Part shown: positions 41,940-50,822 of the stretch, piece by piece
Layout: each line of letters opens with the position of its first letter
Position numbering within the stretch: position 1 is the first letter of the stretch
Source of the DNA: Exiguobacterium sp018617385
GTDB lineage: Bacteria > Bacillota > Bacilli > Exiguobacteriales > Exiguobacteriaceae
DNA: 64,000 nt
Direction: 5' to 3'
Assembly (NCBI RefSeq): GCF_018617385.1
Contig: NZ_JACSKA010000003.1
Coordinates: 62,001-126,000, forward strand
Program-made: the position numbers and the translations under genes
Notes under the pieces: generated by a model
What the model saw: the letters and a program-made list of their open reading frames with translations, nothing else
Databases searched by the model: none
Told to the model about the DNA's origin: nothing

Positions 41940-42601
41940 GAAAAATCCTCCCCTACACACTGTATTAATGCATCCATAGTATAACATTCTGGCACTCGTA
42001 TCGGTAACGTCGACACTTGTCGGACGGCGCGTTCGGTCACTTCGCCGATGGCGTACCACGTCCCGTTGAAGCGGGACAAGTATGGTGTGAGCGCCTCGAC
42101 GGCCGACGGGCTCAAGACGAGCAGCGCCTTTACGGTTTCGAGTTGTTTCTGTTGCGCCGGTGTCAATGGCACTGGAACCGTCTCATAGACGACCCAGTCC
42201 TGTACATGAGGCAACATCGACATATGGGACGTGTTCGCCAAATTGCCACGCGCGAACAAGACGACGTCATCGGTTGACACGACATCGCGTAACTGCTTAA
42301 AGAGTGCCTCACCCGTATACGTCTCCGGCATGAGCGAGACGGTGAACCCCTCCGCTTCAAGCGCCCGTTTCGTCTTCTCTCCGACAGCGGCGACTTTGAC
42401 ATCACGCGTCAGATTTTGAAGGGCGGGCACCGCGTTTTGACTCGTCACGACGAGCCAATCGAATCGTTCCACGGGTGGCGGGATGTGCGTATCTTTCGTC
42501 TGAATGAGCGGGACATGATGAACGGAAAGACCGCTCGCTTCGAGCCGTGCCCGTTGCGAAGCGGTCATTCGTTTCGTTCCCGTGTACCAGACGTCACTCA
42601 T
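41936..42601 (-). CDS. hemD: Uroporphyrinogen-III synthase
   Basis: A 221-residue enzyme that closes the tetrapyrrole ring with inversion of ring D. The family is poorly conserved; WLVVTSQNAV, VAAVGEKTKRALEAEGF and ALLVLSPSAVEAL fit its two-lobed fold, and gene order hemC-hemD-hemB settles the call. ATG 42601 overlaps the hemC end by 8 bases; the ribosome binding site is weak, so coupling to hemC is likely. Confidence 0.9.
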   Translation of the reverse strand: MSDVWYTGTKRMTASQRARLEASGLSVHHVPLIQTKDTHIPPPVERFDWLVVTSQNAVPALQNLTRDVKVAAVGEKTKRALEAEGFTVSLMPETYTGEALFKQLRDVVSTDDVVLFARGNLANTSHMSMLPHVQDWVVYETVPVPLTPAQQKQLETVKALLVLSPSAVEALTPYLSRFNGTWYAIGEVTERAVRQVSTLPIRVPECYTMDALIQCVGEDFS

Positions 42602-43511
42602 TGACCGAGGCGAGGATTTCACGCCCGCCACGACCGAGCAATTCTTCTGCGACTGCTTGTCCGAGTGCAACGCCGTCCGTTGACGTCTTCGTCACACGGA
42701 GCACTTCTTTCCCGTCCACTGACGCGATGAGGCCTGTGAGGGTCACGTCGTTACCGTCGACCGTCGCATAACCGCCGACCGGAACGTGACAGCTTCCTTC
42801 GATGGCTTTCAAGAAGGTACGCTCCGCCGTCGCCGCTTTCGCCGTCACATCATCATGCAACAATTGAAGCACTGCTGTCACTTCTGCATCGTCCTTGCGG
42901 CTTTCGATGGCGAGTACGCCTTGTCCGACAGCCGGTACCATGACGTCCGGGTCGAGCGCTTCAAAGTCGACACGATCCGTCCATCCCATCCGCTCGAGTC
43001 CTGCTTTCGCGAGCAAGATGGCGTTGTAGTTCTCCGAGTCTAACTTTTTCAGACGCGTATCGATGTTTCCACGAATCCATTGAATCTCAAGGTCAGGACG
43101 TGCTGCCAAGATTTGAGCACCACGACGGAGTGAACTTGTTCCGACGATTGAACCTTTTGGAAGCGTCTCGAACGTGTAGCCGTTCTCACAGATGAGGACG
43201 TCACGCGCATCGACACGTTTCGGCATGCAACTGATATAGAGTTCTTCTGGTAGTTCGGCCGGAACGTCTTTCATACTGTGTACGGCGAAATCGATGTCCC
43301 CATCGAGCATCTGTTGTTGAATCTCTTTGACGAACAGACCTTTCCCCCCGACTTTCGACAATTGCACGTCGACGATTTGGTCCCCTTTCGTCACGATTTC
43401 TTTAATCTCGAACTCGTTTGTTGCTCCAGCTTGTTTCAATTGCTCGATGACCCATTTTGTTTGAGTCATGGCGAGTTGGGAACGGCGTGAGCCGACAATG
43501 ATTTTCCGCAT
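42594..43511 (-). CDS. hemC: Hydroxymethylbilane synthase (porphobilinogen deaminase)
   Basis: A 305-residue enzyme polymerising four porphobilinogens. Seen: MRKIIVGSRRSQLAMTQ at the N-terminus, VHSMKDVP, GTSSLRRGAQ, and the dipyrromethane-cofactor cysteine in EGSCHVPVGGYA. ATG 43511 has AAGGAGA 8 bases upstream. It is separated from hemA by a terminator. Confidence 0.97.
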   Translation of the reverse strand: MRKIIVGSRRSQLAMTQTKWVIEQLKQAGATNEFEIKEIVTKGDQIVDVQLSKVGGKGLFVKEIQQQMLDGDIDFAVHSMKDVPAELPEELYISCMPKRVDARDVLICENGYTFETLPKGSIVGTSSLRRGAQILAARPDLEIQWIRGNIDTRLKKLDSENYNAILLAKAGLERMGWTDRVDFEALDPDVMVPAVGQGVLAIESRKDDAEVTAVLQLLHDDVTAKAATAERTFLKAIEGSCHVPVGGYATVDGNDVTLTGLIASVDGKEVLRVTKTSTDGVALGQAVAEELLGRGGREILASVNE

Positions 43512-43530
43512 GTTCAATCTCTCCTTCATA

Positions 43531-43558
43531 GAAAAAGGCGACACGCGTCGCCTTTTTG
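43531..43558 (-). terminator. Terminator between hemA and hemC
   Basis: AAAAAGGCGAC-GCGT-GTCGCCTTTTT, a strong hairpin between the hemA stop and the hemC ribosome binding site. It should reduce transcription of hemCDBL relative to hemA. Confidence 0.88.
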
Positions 43559-43563
43559 TCTTG

Positions 43564-44910
43564 TTAGCGCATCAATGCGCGAAGTGGTGCTTTGGCAGAA
43601 GTGGCATCTGTTTCTTCCACTTCGTCTACAGGTTGTTCCGGCAACTCGACATCGAGTCCGAACGTTTCGATGAATTGAGCGATTCGAACGTTCGCATCTG
43701 GTTGTGCCGCTGCATCTTTAATATAGTCGATCGGGTCACGAAGCATTTGGTTGATGATGGACTTCATATGCTTCCCGATGACTTTCTTGTCTCGTGCTGA
43801 CAAGTGGTCGAGCTTACGCTCAAGACTCGTCATCGTATCTTCTTGAATATCAAGGGCACGGGCACGCAACTCGTTCATGATTGGGACAACACCCAGTGTG
43901 ACGAGCCATGTTTGGAACTCTTGAATCGCTTCATCGATCTTCATTTCAATCTTTTCAGCCTCGACGAGACGCGCCTCAAGATTTTTGTTGACGATTCCGT
44001 TCAAATCATCGACATCGAACAAATGAACACCCGGAAGTGTCGCGACCGCTGGATCGATATCTCGCGGCACAGCGATGTCAATGAGAAGGAGCGGACGTTC
44101 ACGACGCAACAACTGTGCAGCCGCCACATCGTCGTATCCGATGACCGCCTCTTTTGCGCCAGTCGAACTGATTAAAATATCCGCATCGAGTAATCCACAT
44201 GCGATTTCACGAATCGAATGGGCACGACCTTTGAACTTGTCCGCGACAGCTTTTGCCTTGCTCTCCGTCCGGTTGAAGACAGCGATTTGTTTCGCACCGG
44301 CTTCAAATAAATTGAGTGTCGTCAATTCACCCGTCTCACCGGCTCCGACGACGACAACTTGTTTGTCTTCGAGCTGTTGATACATCTCTTGCGCAAGCGT
44401 CACGGCAGCCGAACTGACCGATACAGACATTTCCCCAATTTGCGTGTCCGTATGGGCGCGCTTGGCGAGTGTGACCGCTTCTTTGAATAATTTGTTGAAG
44501 ACCGTTCCAGTCGTTCCATGCTCCTGGGCACGGAAGAAACTCGTCTTCACTTGACCTAAAATTTGTGTTTCCCCGATGATCATCGAGTCGAGGCCCGACG
44601 TGACACGGAACAAGTGGCGAATCGCCTCTTCCCCTTCTCGAATCGACAAGTATGGTGTGAACTGCTCCATCTCTAGGTTGAACCAGTTCGCCAAGAAACG
44701 TTTCGTGTAATAACGTCCAGTATGGAGTTGGTCTGTCACGACGTACAGCTCCGTCCGGTTACACGTAGACAAAATAACCGACTCGAAAATGCTCTTCTCT
44801 TCGCGAAGTGCAATCATCGCATCCACGATTTCTTGCTCCCCAAACGAGAACTGCTCCCGAATCGCGACAGGGGCTGTCTTGTTATTTAGTCCAACGACGA
44901 CAATATGCAT
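43564..44910 (-). CDS. hemA: Glutamyl-tRNA reductase
   Basis: A 448-residue NADPH enzyme that reduces Glu-tRNA to glutamate-1-semialdehyde, the committed step of heme synthesis. The catalytic Cys is in LSTCNRTELY near residue 50; the nucleotide fold is at VVVGAGETGEL; the C-terminal dimerisation helix follows. The membrane partner hemX, found next to hemA in B. subtilis, is absent. GAGGGG lies upstream of ATG. First gene of the heme cluster. Confidence 0.97.
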   Translation of the reverse strand: MHIVVVGLNNKTAPVAIREQFSFGEQEIVDAMIALREEKSIFESVILSTCNRTELYVVTDQLHTGRYYTKRFLANWFNLEMEQFTPYLSIREGEEAIRHLFRVTSGLDSMIIGETQILGQVKTSFFRAQEHGTTGTVFNKLFKEAVTLAKRAHTDTQIGEMSVSVSSAAVTLAQEMYQQLEDKQVVVVGAGETGELTTLNLFEAGAKQIAVFNRTESKAKAVADKFKGRAHSIREIACGLLDADILISSTGAKEAVIGYDDVAAAQLLRRERPLLLIDIAVPRDIDPAVATLPGVHLFDVDDLNGIVNKNLEARLVEAEKIEMKIDEAIQEFQTWLVTLGVVPIMNELRARALDIQEDTMTSLERKLDHLSARDKKVIGKHMKSIINQMLRDPIDYIKDAAAQPDANVRIAQFIETFGLDVELPEQPVDEVEETDATSAKAPLRALMR

Positions 44911-44976
44911 GTATCTCTTCCCCTCATCTAAAATCCACCGACGGTTATCTCTTCTTTATTTCAATCTCTACCGTAC

Positions 44977-44985
44977 ATTATAACA
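44977..44985 (-). promoter_or_regulatory. Probable extended -10 promoter of hemA
   Basis: TGTTATAAT (perfect -10 at 44977-44982 with extended TGn) on the minus strand about 70 bases before hemA. No good -35 is seen at 16-18 bases. Confidence 0.5.
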
Positions 44986-45050
44986 GTTCTTATCTGGTAA
45001 CTATAATCTTCTGTTTGATTTTCCTGAAATAAAATAAGAACTTTTTGTGA

Positions 45051-45094
45051 CAAAAAGAAGTAGAAATGGCGAAACTCCATTCCTACCCTTTTTT
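45051..45094 (-). terminator. Terminator after AI-2E family gene
   Basis: GTAG.AATGG-loop-CCATT.CTAC followed by TTCTTTTTG on the minus strand, just past the stop at 45096. The other strand also has a T-run. Confidence 0.7.
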
Positions 45095-45095
45095 C

Positions 45096-46265
45096 TTATG
45101 GATTTGGCGAGTTCGGGTCCGTGATAATCGGACTCTCAGGCTCCTCTTTATCCAAATAATGTTCTCGTTCTCGTAATTTATAGATGCGAACGATATTCTG
45201 GACAACCGTTTTGGCGACCGCATAGAACGGTACAGCGATGAGCATTCCGATGATGCCGGCCAAATTCCCGGCCACGAGCAAGACGATGATGATCGTGAGC
45301 GGGTGTACTTTTAACGACTTCCCTTGAATGAGTGGCGAGATGACGTTCGACTCAATCTGCTGCACGATGATGATGACGACGATGACCCATAGTACCTTGA
45401 TTGGATCTTGAATGAACGCCACAATGACAGCTGGAACGGCTCCTAAAAATGGACCGACGTAAGGGATGATATTCGTTACCATCATGAAGAGTGCGAGCAA
45501 GATGGCATAATCCACCCCGACGATCCAGAGACCGATCAATGACGTGATTCCGACGAAGAATGCGACGAGCAACTGAGCGTTGACGTAACTCCGCACCGTC
45601 TCATGCATGTCATGCAAGATGTGACGTGTCTCTTTCTCATAGCTCGATGGTAACAGTTTGACGATGGCGTCCGGCAAGCGTTTCCCGTCGAGCAACATGT
45701 AGAGAAGCATGAACGGAATGACGACAATCGTGATGACCGCTGACGTCACGAATCCGACGACTTGACCGAATGACGAGGCGATGTTTCCGAATAAGTCTCC
45801 CAAGTACGACGTAATGTTCGTCGTCAAGTTACGGAACATCTCGTCATTTTCTGCCATGAAGCGTGATAAGAACTCATTTTGTAACAATGTATCACGGACG
45901 GCGAACGCCTGTTGCTGAAGTTCTTTCGCGATACTCGGCATGGCGTTGATGAGCGATGTGATCTGTTCGGCAAGGACTGGTCCGAGAACACTGAAGACAA
46001 TTGTAAAGATGAGAACGAGACCGATTAATGTGACGGCCACCGCGAGGGCCCGCTTGCCTTTCATCCGTTTCTCTAAAAAGTCGACAATCCCGACCAGGAA
46101 ATAAAAGAAGAGTCCGGCCACAATAAGTGGAACCGTGACGAGTGCCAAAATGACTTGAACTGGTTCAAACACGAATGAGATCTGTGTCCCGACCCAAATG
46201 ACTAAAAAGATGGTCAGCGTCCAAAAGAGGGCGCGATACCATTTGCTTTCAAACATACGTTGCAT
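45096..46265 (-). CDS. AI-2E family transporter
   Basis: A 389-residue polytopic membrane protein of the AI-2E/PerM family (YdbI, YtvI types). Known members export AI-2 or act as Na+/H+ antiporters; substrate here is unknown. Seen: about eight hydrophobic segments, the central soluble loop with PSSYEKETRHILHDMHETVRSYVNAQL, and the C-terminal signature QQIESNVISPLIQGKSLKVHPL. AGGTGG precedes ATG. It is inserted between engB and hemA, with terminators on both sides, so it is monocistronic. Confidence 0.88.
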   Translation of the reverse strand: MQRMFESKWYRALFWTLTIFLVIWVGTQISFVFEPVQVILALVTVPLIVAGLFFYFLVGIVDFLEKRMKGKRALAVAVTLIGLVLIFTIVFSVLGPVLAEQITSLINAMPSIAKELQQQAFAVRDTLLQNEFLSRFMAENDEMFRNLTTNITSYLGDLFGNIASSFGQVVGFVTSAVITIVVIPFMLLYMLLDGKRLPDAIVKLLPSSYEKETRHILHDMHETVRSYVNAQLLVAFFVGITSLIGLWIVGVDYAILLALFMMVTNIIPYVGPFLGAVPAVIVAFIQDPIKVLWVIVVIIIVQQIESNVISPLIQGKSLKVHPLTIIIVLLVAGNLAGIIGMLIAVPFYAVAKTVVQNIVRIYKLREREHYLDKEEPESPIITDPNSPNP

Positions 46266-46344
46266 TTCTCCACCTCGTTTACAATGATGACTATGTACTA
46301 ACTATGATTATACGATAATTACCCGCTTGCGGGCTGACAAAAAC

Positions 46345-46371
46345 AAAAAGGCGAAGGAATCCCTTCGCCTT
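46345..46371 (-). terminator. Terminator after engB
   Basis: GGCGAAGG-GATT-CCTTCGCC followed by TTTTTG on the minus strand. Confidence 0.9.
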
Positions 46372-46375
46372 CTCC

Positions 46376-46969
46376 TTATTCGCCTTCTGTGATGAGAGCG
46401 TAAATCGCTTTCCATGCCTCGTCTTTTCCTTCTGCCGTTTCGGCCGAGAAGGCGACAAAACGGTCAGATGGATCGAATTGAAGCTTGCGTTTCACCGCTG
46501 CCTCATGTTTTTGACGCTGACTCTTCTTGATTTTATCGAGCTTCGTCGCCACAACGATGACCGGAATCTCATAATGTTTCAAGAAATTGTACATCGTCAC
46601 ATCGTCACCCGTCGGATCATGACGGATATCGACGAGTAAGACGACGCCACGAAGCGCCTCTTGGCTCGTCAAGTACTGCTCCATCATGACGCCCCACTTC
46701 TCACGTTCCGTCTTCGATACTTTCGCGTATCCATATCCCGGAACGTCAACGAACATGATTTCATCATTGATGTTAAAGAAGTTGAGGGTCTGTGTCTTCC
46801 CTGGTTTCGAAGACGTCCGTGCGAGCGCCTTCCGTTGGCAAATCTTATTGATGAACGACGATTTCCCGACGTTCGACCGCCCGGCAAGTGCCACTTCCGG
46901 CAATTCATGGACCGGGTAATGGTCTGGCGCGACGGCACTCGTCACGAACTCTGCTTTGTTGATCTTCAT
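46376..46969 (-). CDS. engB: Ribosome biogenesis GTPase YsxC/EngB
   Basis: A 197-residue TRAFAC GTPase needed for 50S assembly. Seen: G1 GRSNVGKSSFIN, G3 DVPGYGYAK, G4 TKLDK, G5 SAETAEG. Its GGAGG ribosome binding site lies in the last codons of lon and the start codon abuts the lon stop, so they are coupled. The lon-ysxC order is that of B. subtilis. Confidence 0.96.
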   Translation of the reverse strand: MKINKAEFVTSAVAPDHYPVHELPEVALAGRSNVGKSSFINKICQRKALARTSSKPGKTQTLNFFNINDEIMFVDVPGYGYAKVSKTEREKWGVMMEQYLTSQEALRGVVLLVDIRHDPTGDDVTMYNFLKHYEIPVIVVATKLDKIKKSQRQKHEAAVKRKLQFDPSDRFVAFSAETAEGKDEAWKAIYALITEGE

Positions 46970-49270
46970 TTAATTTCCTCCAAATGCTACATCTAATACT
47001 TCATCGAGTGTCGTCACGGGAACGAACGTCAATTTCTCACGAACCGTCTCTTGAATGTCATCGATGTCTCGCTCATTATCTTTCGGAATGACGATGGTCG
47101 TCAACCCGGCCCGATGAGCAGCGAGCGCTTTTTCTTTCAATCCGCCGATCGGCAAGACACGTCCACGGAGTGTAATCTCACCTGTCATCCCGACGTCGCG
47201 ATGGACTTTCTTCCCGGTCAATGCGGAAATCAAGGCTGTCGCAATCGTGATTCCCGCCGATGGTCCGTCTTTTGGCACGGCCCCTTCTGGCACGTGAATG
47301 TGAATGTCTTGTCGCTCATAGAACGTCGGGTCAATTCCGAACCGCTCTGCGTTTGCACGGACATAGCTATATGCCGTTTGTGCCGACTCCTGCATCACAT
47401 CACCGAGTTTCCCCGTCAACTGAAGTTTGCCTTTCCCTGGGGCGAGCGCCACTTCAATGGTGAGCGTGTCGCCACCGAACGCCGTGTAGGCAAGACCTGT
47501 CACGGCACCGATGGAGTCCTCAGTCTCCCCTTTTCCGTAACGATACTTCGGTTTCCCGAGATACGTGATGATGGCTTTTTTCGAAATCGTGACCCGTTTC
47601 TTCTCCCCGATGGCGATTTGTTTCGCCGCTTTTCGGCAGAGGGAACCGATGACACGTTCTAAGTTCCGGACACCGGCTTCACGTGTGTAACGGCGTACAA
47701 CTTCGTAGAGCGCATCTTCTTTAATCGTCAACTGACTCTTCTTCAACCCGTGCTCTTTCAACTGTTTCGGTACTAAGTGACGTTTCGCGATTTCCACTTT
47801 CTCAAGCTCTGTGTACCCACCGATTTGGATGAGTTCCATTCGGTCAAGGAGCGGTGCTGGGATTTGTGAGACATCGTTTGCCGTCGCGATAAAGAGAACG
47901 TTCGACAAATCAAATGGTTCTTCGATGTAGTGGTCTGAGAAAGAGACGTTTTGTTCCGGGTCAAGCACTTCGAGCATCGCGGACGCCGGGTCTCCTCTGA
48001 AGTCAGAAGCCATCTTGTCGATTTCATCGAGCAAGAAGACCGGGTTTTTGCTTTCCGCTTGCTTCAACCCACGGATGATTCGTCCTGGCATCGCACCGAT
48101 ATACGTACGACGGTGCCCGCGGATTTCCGCCTCATCACGCACCCCACCGAGCGAGACGCGAACGAAGTGACGTTCAAGTGCCGACGCGATCGAGCGGGCG
48201 AGCGACGTCTTCCCGACCCCTGGAGGTCCGGCGAGACAGAGGATCGGTCCACGAAGCGAGTTCGTCAACTGACGGACGGCCAAATACTCGAGGATACGGT
48301 CTTTTACCGATTCCAAACCGTAATGGTCATCGTCGAGGACGTCTGCCGCATGTTTCACGTCAAGCTTGTCTTCCGTCTCAATGCCCCACGGAAGAGAGGT
48401 GACCCAGTCGAGGTAGTTACGGATGACCGCATACTCCGGAGACGTCTGCGGCACGACGTTCAATCGTTCCGCTTCACGCATCACGTTCTTCCGTGTCGTC
48501 TCTGGCAAGTCGAGCGCCTCTAACTTCTCACGAAGGCGGTTCGGTTCTGACTCTTGCGTCTGGTCTCCGAGTTCTTGCTGGATCGTCTTCATCTGTTCCC
48601 GTAAGTAATACTCGCGCTGCGACTGCTCAATCGACTTCTTCGTCCGCTCGCGCATCTCTTGCTCGAGCTCAATCACTTCGACCTCGTGTGCGATGATTTC
48701 AAGCAGTTCAAGTCCTCGCTTGACGGCATCCGCCTCTTCAAGCATCGCTTGGCGAAGCTCGACGTCGACATCGAGTTTCGACGTGATGTAGTCCGTGAGC
48801 GATTCAAGCCGCTCATACATCTCGAAACGGCGACGCTCATCTGGCGACATACCCTTAATGTTTGCGACGAGTTTTCCGAACTGTTCTTTCAACAGACGGA
48901 CGAGTGCTGTTCGTTCGACCTCTTCCCCTTCTACGAGTTCGACCGGTTCGATGTTGGCGAACCATCCTTCATCTGTCGATTCGACCGAGTCGACACGGAC
49001 GCGCTCTTTCCCGACGATCCGAACCCGAATCGTCTCGTTCGACAGTTCGCTCATCTTCGCGATGTGGACACGTGTTCCAACCGTGTATAGGTCTTCCGGT
49101 TCCGGAGACTCGTTCCCAGTTTCTTTCTGCGTCACGACAATCAAATCTGTTTCATGCTCCTTTGCGGCAAGGAGCGCCCGAAGGGATAACGGGCGTCCGA
49201 CATCGATGGTCACACCGATGAGCGGATATACGACGACTCCTCGCAAAGGAAGGATTGGTAATTTTTCCAT
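46970..49270 (-). CDS. lon: ATP-dependent protease Lon
   Basis: A 766-residue LonA-type protease. Seen: the N-terminal substrate domain (MEKLPILPLRGVVVYP), Walker A GPPGVGKTSL, Walker B FLLDEIDK, and the Ser-Lys proteolytic site in PKDGPSAG and further GLKEKALAA. ATG 49270 has AGGAGG 8 bases upstream; the ten upstream codons are rejected. B. subtilis carries a sporulation-specific lonB between clpX and lonA; it is missing here. Confidence 0.97.
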   Translation of the reverse strand: MEKLPILPLRGVVVYPLIGVTIDVGRPLSLRALLAAKEHETDLIVVTQKETGNESPEPEDLYTVGTRVHIAKMSELSNETIRVRIVGKERVRVDSVESTDEGWFANIEPVELVEGEEVERTALVRLLKEQFGKLVANIKGMSPDERRRFEMYERLESLTDYITSKLDVDVELRQAMLEEADAVKRGLELLEIIAHEVEVIELEQEMRERTKKSIEQSQREYYLREQMKTIQQELGDQTQESEPNRLREKLEALDLPETTRKNVMREAERLNVVPQTSPEYAVIRNYLDWVTSLPWGIETEDKLDVKHAADVLDDDHYGLESVKDRILEYLAVRQLTNSLRGPILCLAGPPGVGKTSLARSIASALERHFVRVSLGGVRDEAEIRGHRRTYIGAMPGRIIRGLKQAESKNPVFLLDEIDKMASDFRGDPASAMLEVLDPEQNVSFSDHYIEEPFDLSNVLFIATANDVSQIPAPLLDRMELIQIGGYTELEKVEIAKRHLVPKQLKEHGLKKSQLTIKEDALYEVVRRYTREAGVRNLERVIGSLCRKAAKQIAIGEKKRVTISKKAIITYLGKPKYRYGKGETEDSIGAVTGLAYTAFGGDTLTIEVALAPGKGKLQLTGKLGDVMQESAQTAYSYVRANAERFGIDPTFYERQDIHIHVPEGAVPKDGPSAGITIATALISALTGKKVHRDVGMTGEITLRGRVLPIGGLKEKALAAHRAGLTTIVIPKDNERDIDDIQETVREKLTFVPVTTLDEVLDVAFGGN

Positions 49271-49287
49271 ATACAACGCCTCCTGTG

Positions 49288-49332
49288 CAAAAAGGCCCAA
49301 AACTCGGATGTGCCGAGTGTTTGAGCCTTCTT
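49288..49332 (-). terminator. Terminator between clpX and lon
   Basis: A long imperfect stem AAGGC.CAAA.ACTCGG pairing with CCGAGT.TTG.GCCTT, then TTTTT, on the minus strand between the clpX stop and the lon ribosome binding site. Confidence 0.82.
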
Positions 49333-49342
49333 CGTTAAAGAA

Positions 49343-50611
49343 TTATGCTGTCTCTTTGTTGTCCCCTGTCTGTTCGACAGTACCGTCACGAAGGACGTAT
49401 TTCGGACCGGCAAGACCCGTAATCGTTTCATCCGTGATGATGACTTTCTCGATATCGTCACGCGATGGGACGGTGAACATCACATCGAGCATCATTTCTT
49501 CGATAATCGAGCGGAGACCGCGCGCGCCAGTCTTACGTTTGATCGCAAGTTTGGCGATTTCGATCAATGCTTCGTCTGTGAACGTCAATTCGACATCGTC
49601 AAGCTCGAGCATTTTCTCGTACTGACGGACGAGTGCATTTTTCGGCTTCGTCAAGATTTCAACGAGCGCTTCCTCATCGAGTGTCGTGAGCGTCGCCATG
49701 ACTGGCAAACGTCCGATGAACTCAGGAATCAAACCGAATTTTTGAAGGTCTTCAGGGAGTGCGCGGGCGAGCAAGTCTTCTTGCGTCAACTCGCGATTCT
49801 CTTGATCGTTTCCGAAACCGATGACTTTCTTCCCGATGCGGCGTTTGACGACCGATTCGATGCCGGCGAATGCGCCACCGACAATGAAGAGAATGTTTGT
49901 CGTGTCGATTTGGATAAATTCTTGATGCGGATGCTTCCGTCCACCTTGTGGTGGTACGCTCGCTGTCGTGCCTTCAAGAATTTTAAGGAGCGCCTGCTGA
50001 ACGCCTTCACCGGATACGTCACGCGTAATCGATGGGTTTTCAGACTTACGGGCAATCTTATCGATCTCATCGATGTAGATGATCCCTTTTTCAGCTTTCT
50101 CGACATCATAGTCAGCCGATTGAATCAATTTAAGCAAGATATTCTCAACGTCTTCTCCGACGTAACCTGCTTCCGTCAAGCTCGTCGCATCTGCGATTGC
50201 GAATGGGACGTTCAAGACGCGAGCCATCGTCTGAGCGAGAAGCGTCTTCCCGCTACCCGTTGGTCCAATCATGACGATGTTCGACTTCGCAAGTTCGACA
50301 TCATCTGAACGACCGCCGGCGTTGATGCGTTTATAGTGGTTATAGACAGCTACTGAAAGCGCACGTTTGGCGCGGTCTTGACCAATGACATAATCGTCTA
50401 GGATGTTACGAATCTCTTGTGGTTTTGGAATGTCTTTGAATTCGACTTCTTCCTCTACACCGAGCTCTTCCTCAACAATTTCATTGCAAAGTTCGATACA
50501 TTCATCGCAAATGTATACGCCAGGACCGGCGACTAACTTACGAACTTGTTCTTGCGATTTTCCGCAAAACGAGCACTTGAGTTGCCCCTTTTCCTCGTTA
50601 AATTTGAACAT
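49343..50611 (-). CDS. clpX: ClpXP unfoldase ClpX
   Basis: A 422-residue AAA+ unfoldase. Seen: the zinc-binding domain with C13, C16, C35, C38, Walker A GPTGSGKTLL, Walker B YIDEIDK, the pore loop GYVGED, and the IGF-type ClpP-contact loop as IGFGND. ATG 50611 follows AAGGGGTG by 6 bases; the frame extends upstream through the leader and is rejected there. Confidence 0.97.
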   Translation of the reverse strand: MFKFNEEKGQLKCSFCGKSQEQVRKLVAGPGVYICDECIELCNEIVEEELGVEEEVEFKDIPKPQEIRNILDDYVIGQDRAKRALSVAVYNHYKRINAGGRSDDVELAKSNIVMIGPTGSGKTLLAQTMARVLNVPFAIADATSLTEAGYVGEDVENILLKLIQSADYDVEKAEKGIIYIDEIDKIARKSENPSITRDVSGEGVQQALLKILEGTTASVPPQGGRKHPHQEFIQIDTTNILFIVGGAFAGIESVVKRRIGKKVIGFGNDQENRELTQEDLLARALPEDLQKFGLIPEFIGRLPVMATLTTLDEEALVEILTKPKNALVRQYEKMLELDDVELTFTDEALIEIAKLAIKRKTGARGLRSIIEEMMLDVMFTVPSRDDIEKVIITDETITGLAGPKYVLRDGTVEQTGDNKETA

Positions 50612-50715
50612 TCGATACACCCCTTCTGTGGTGAAAATGGATGTAAGTGCGATAAATCGCGATTTGAATTTTCTGGTGCGATGCACCGCGAAAAGACATT
50701 TTACATCTCTGCGTT
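50612..50715 (-). promoter_or_regulatory. Structured leader of clpX
   Basis: About 100 bases of untranslated leader between the clpX promoter and the start codon. It holds a short stem GGTGC-ATC-GCACC, a perfect 12-base palindrome AAATCGCGATTT, and flanking GATGTAA / TTACATC arms that could close a larger stem. No CtsR or CIRCE box is present. Function unknown. Confidence 0.45.
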
Positions 50716-50721
50716 GAAATA

Positions 50722-50750
50722 ATTGTAGCATGAACATATTGCGACTTCAA
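50722..50750 (-). promoter_or_regulatory. Promoter of clpX
   Basis: TTGAAG (50745-50750) and TACAAT (50722-50727), spacer 17 bases, with an extended TGC before the -10. Confidence 0.75.
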
Positions 50751-50778
50751 AGAATTACACATGCAATGTGCTGTGACA

Positions 50779-50810
50779 GAAAAAAGGACGACCGCTAGGC
50801 AGTCGTCCCT
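50779..50810 (-). terminator. Terminator after tig
   Basis: GGGACGACTGCC-TA-GCGGTCGTCC followed by TTTTTT on the minus strand. Confidence 0.92.
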
Positions 50811-50822
50811 TCGAATATCAGC

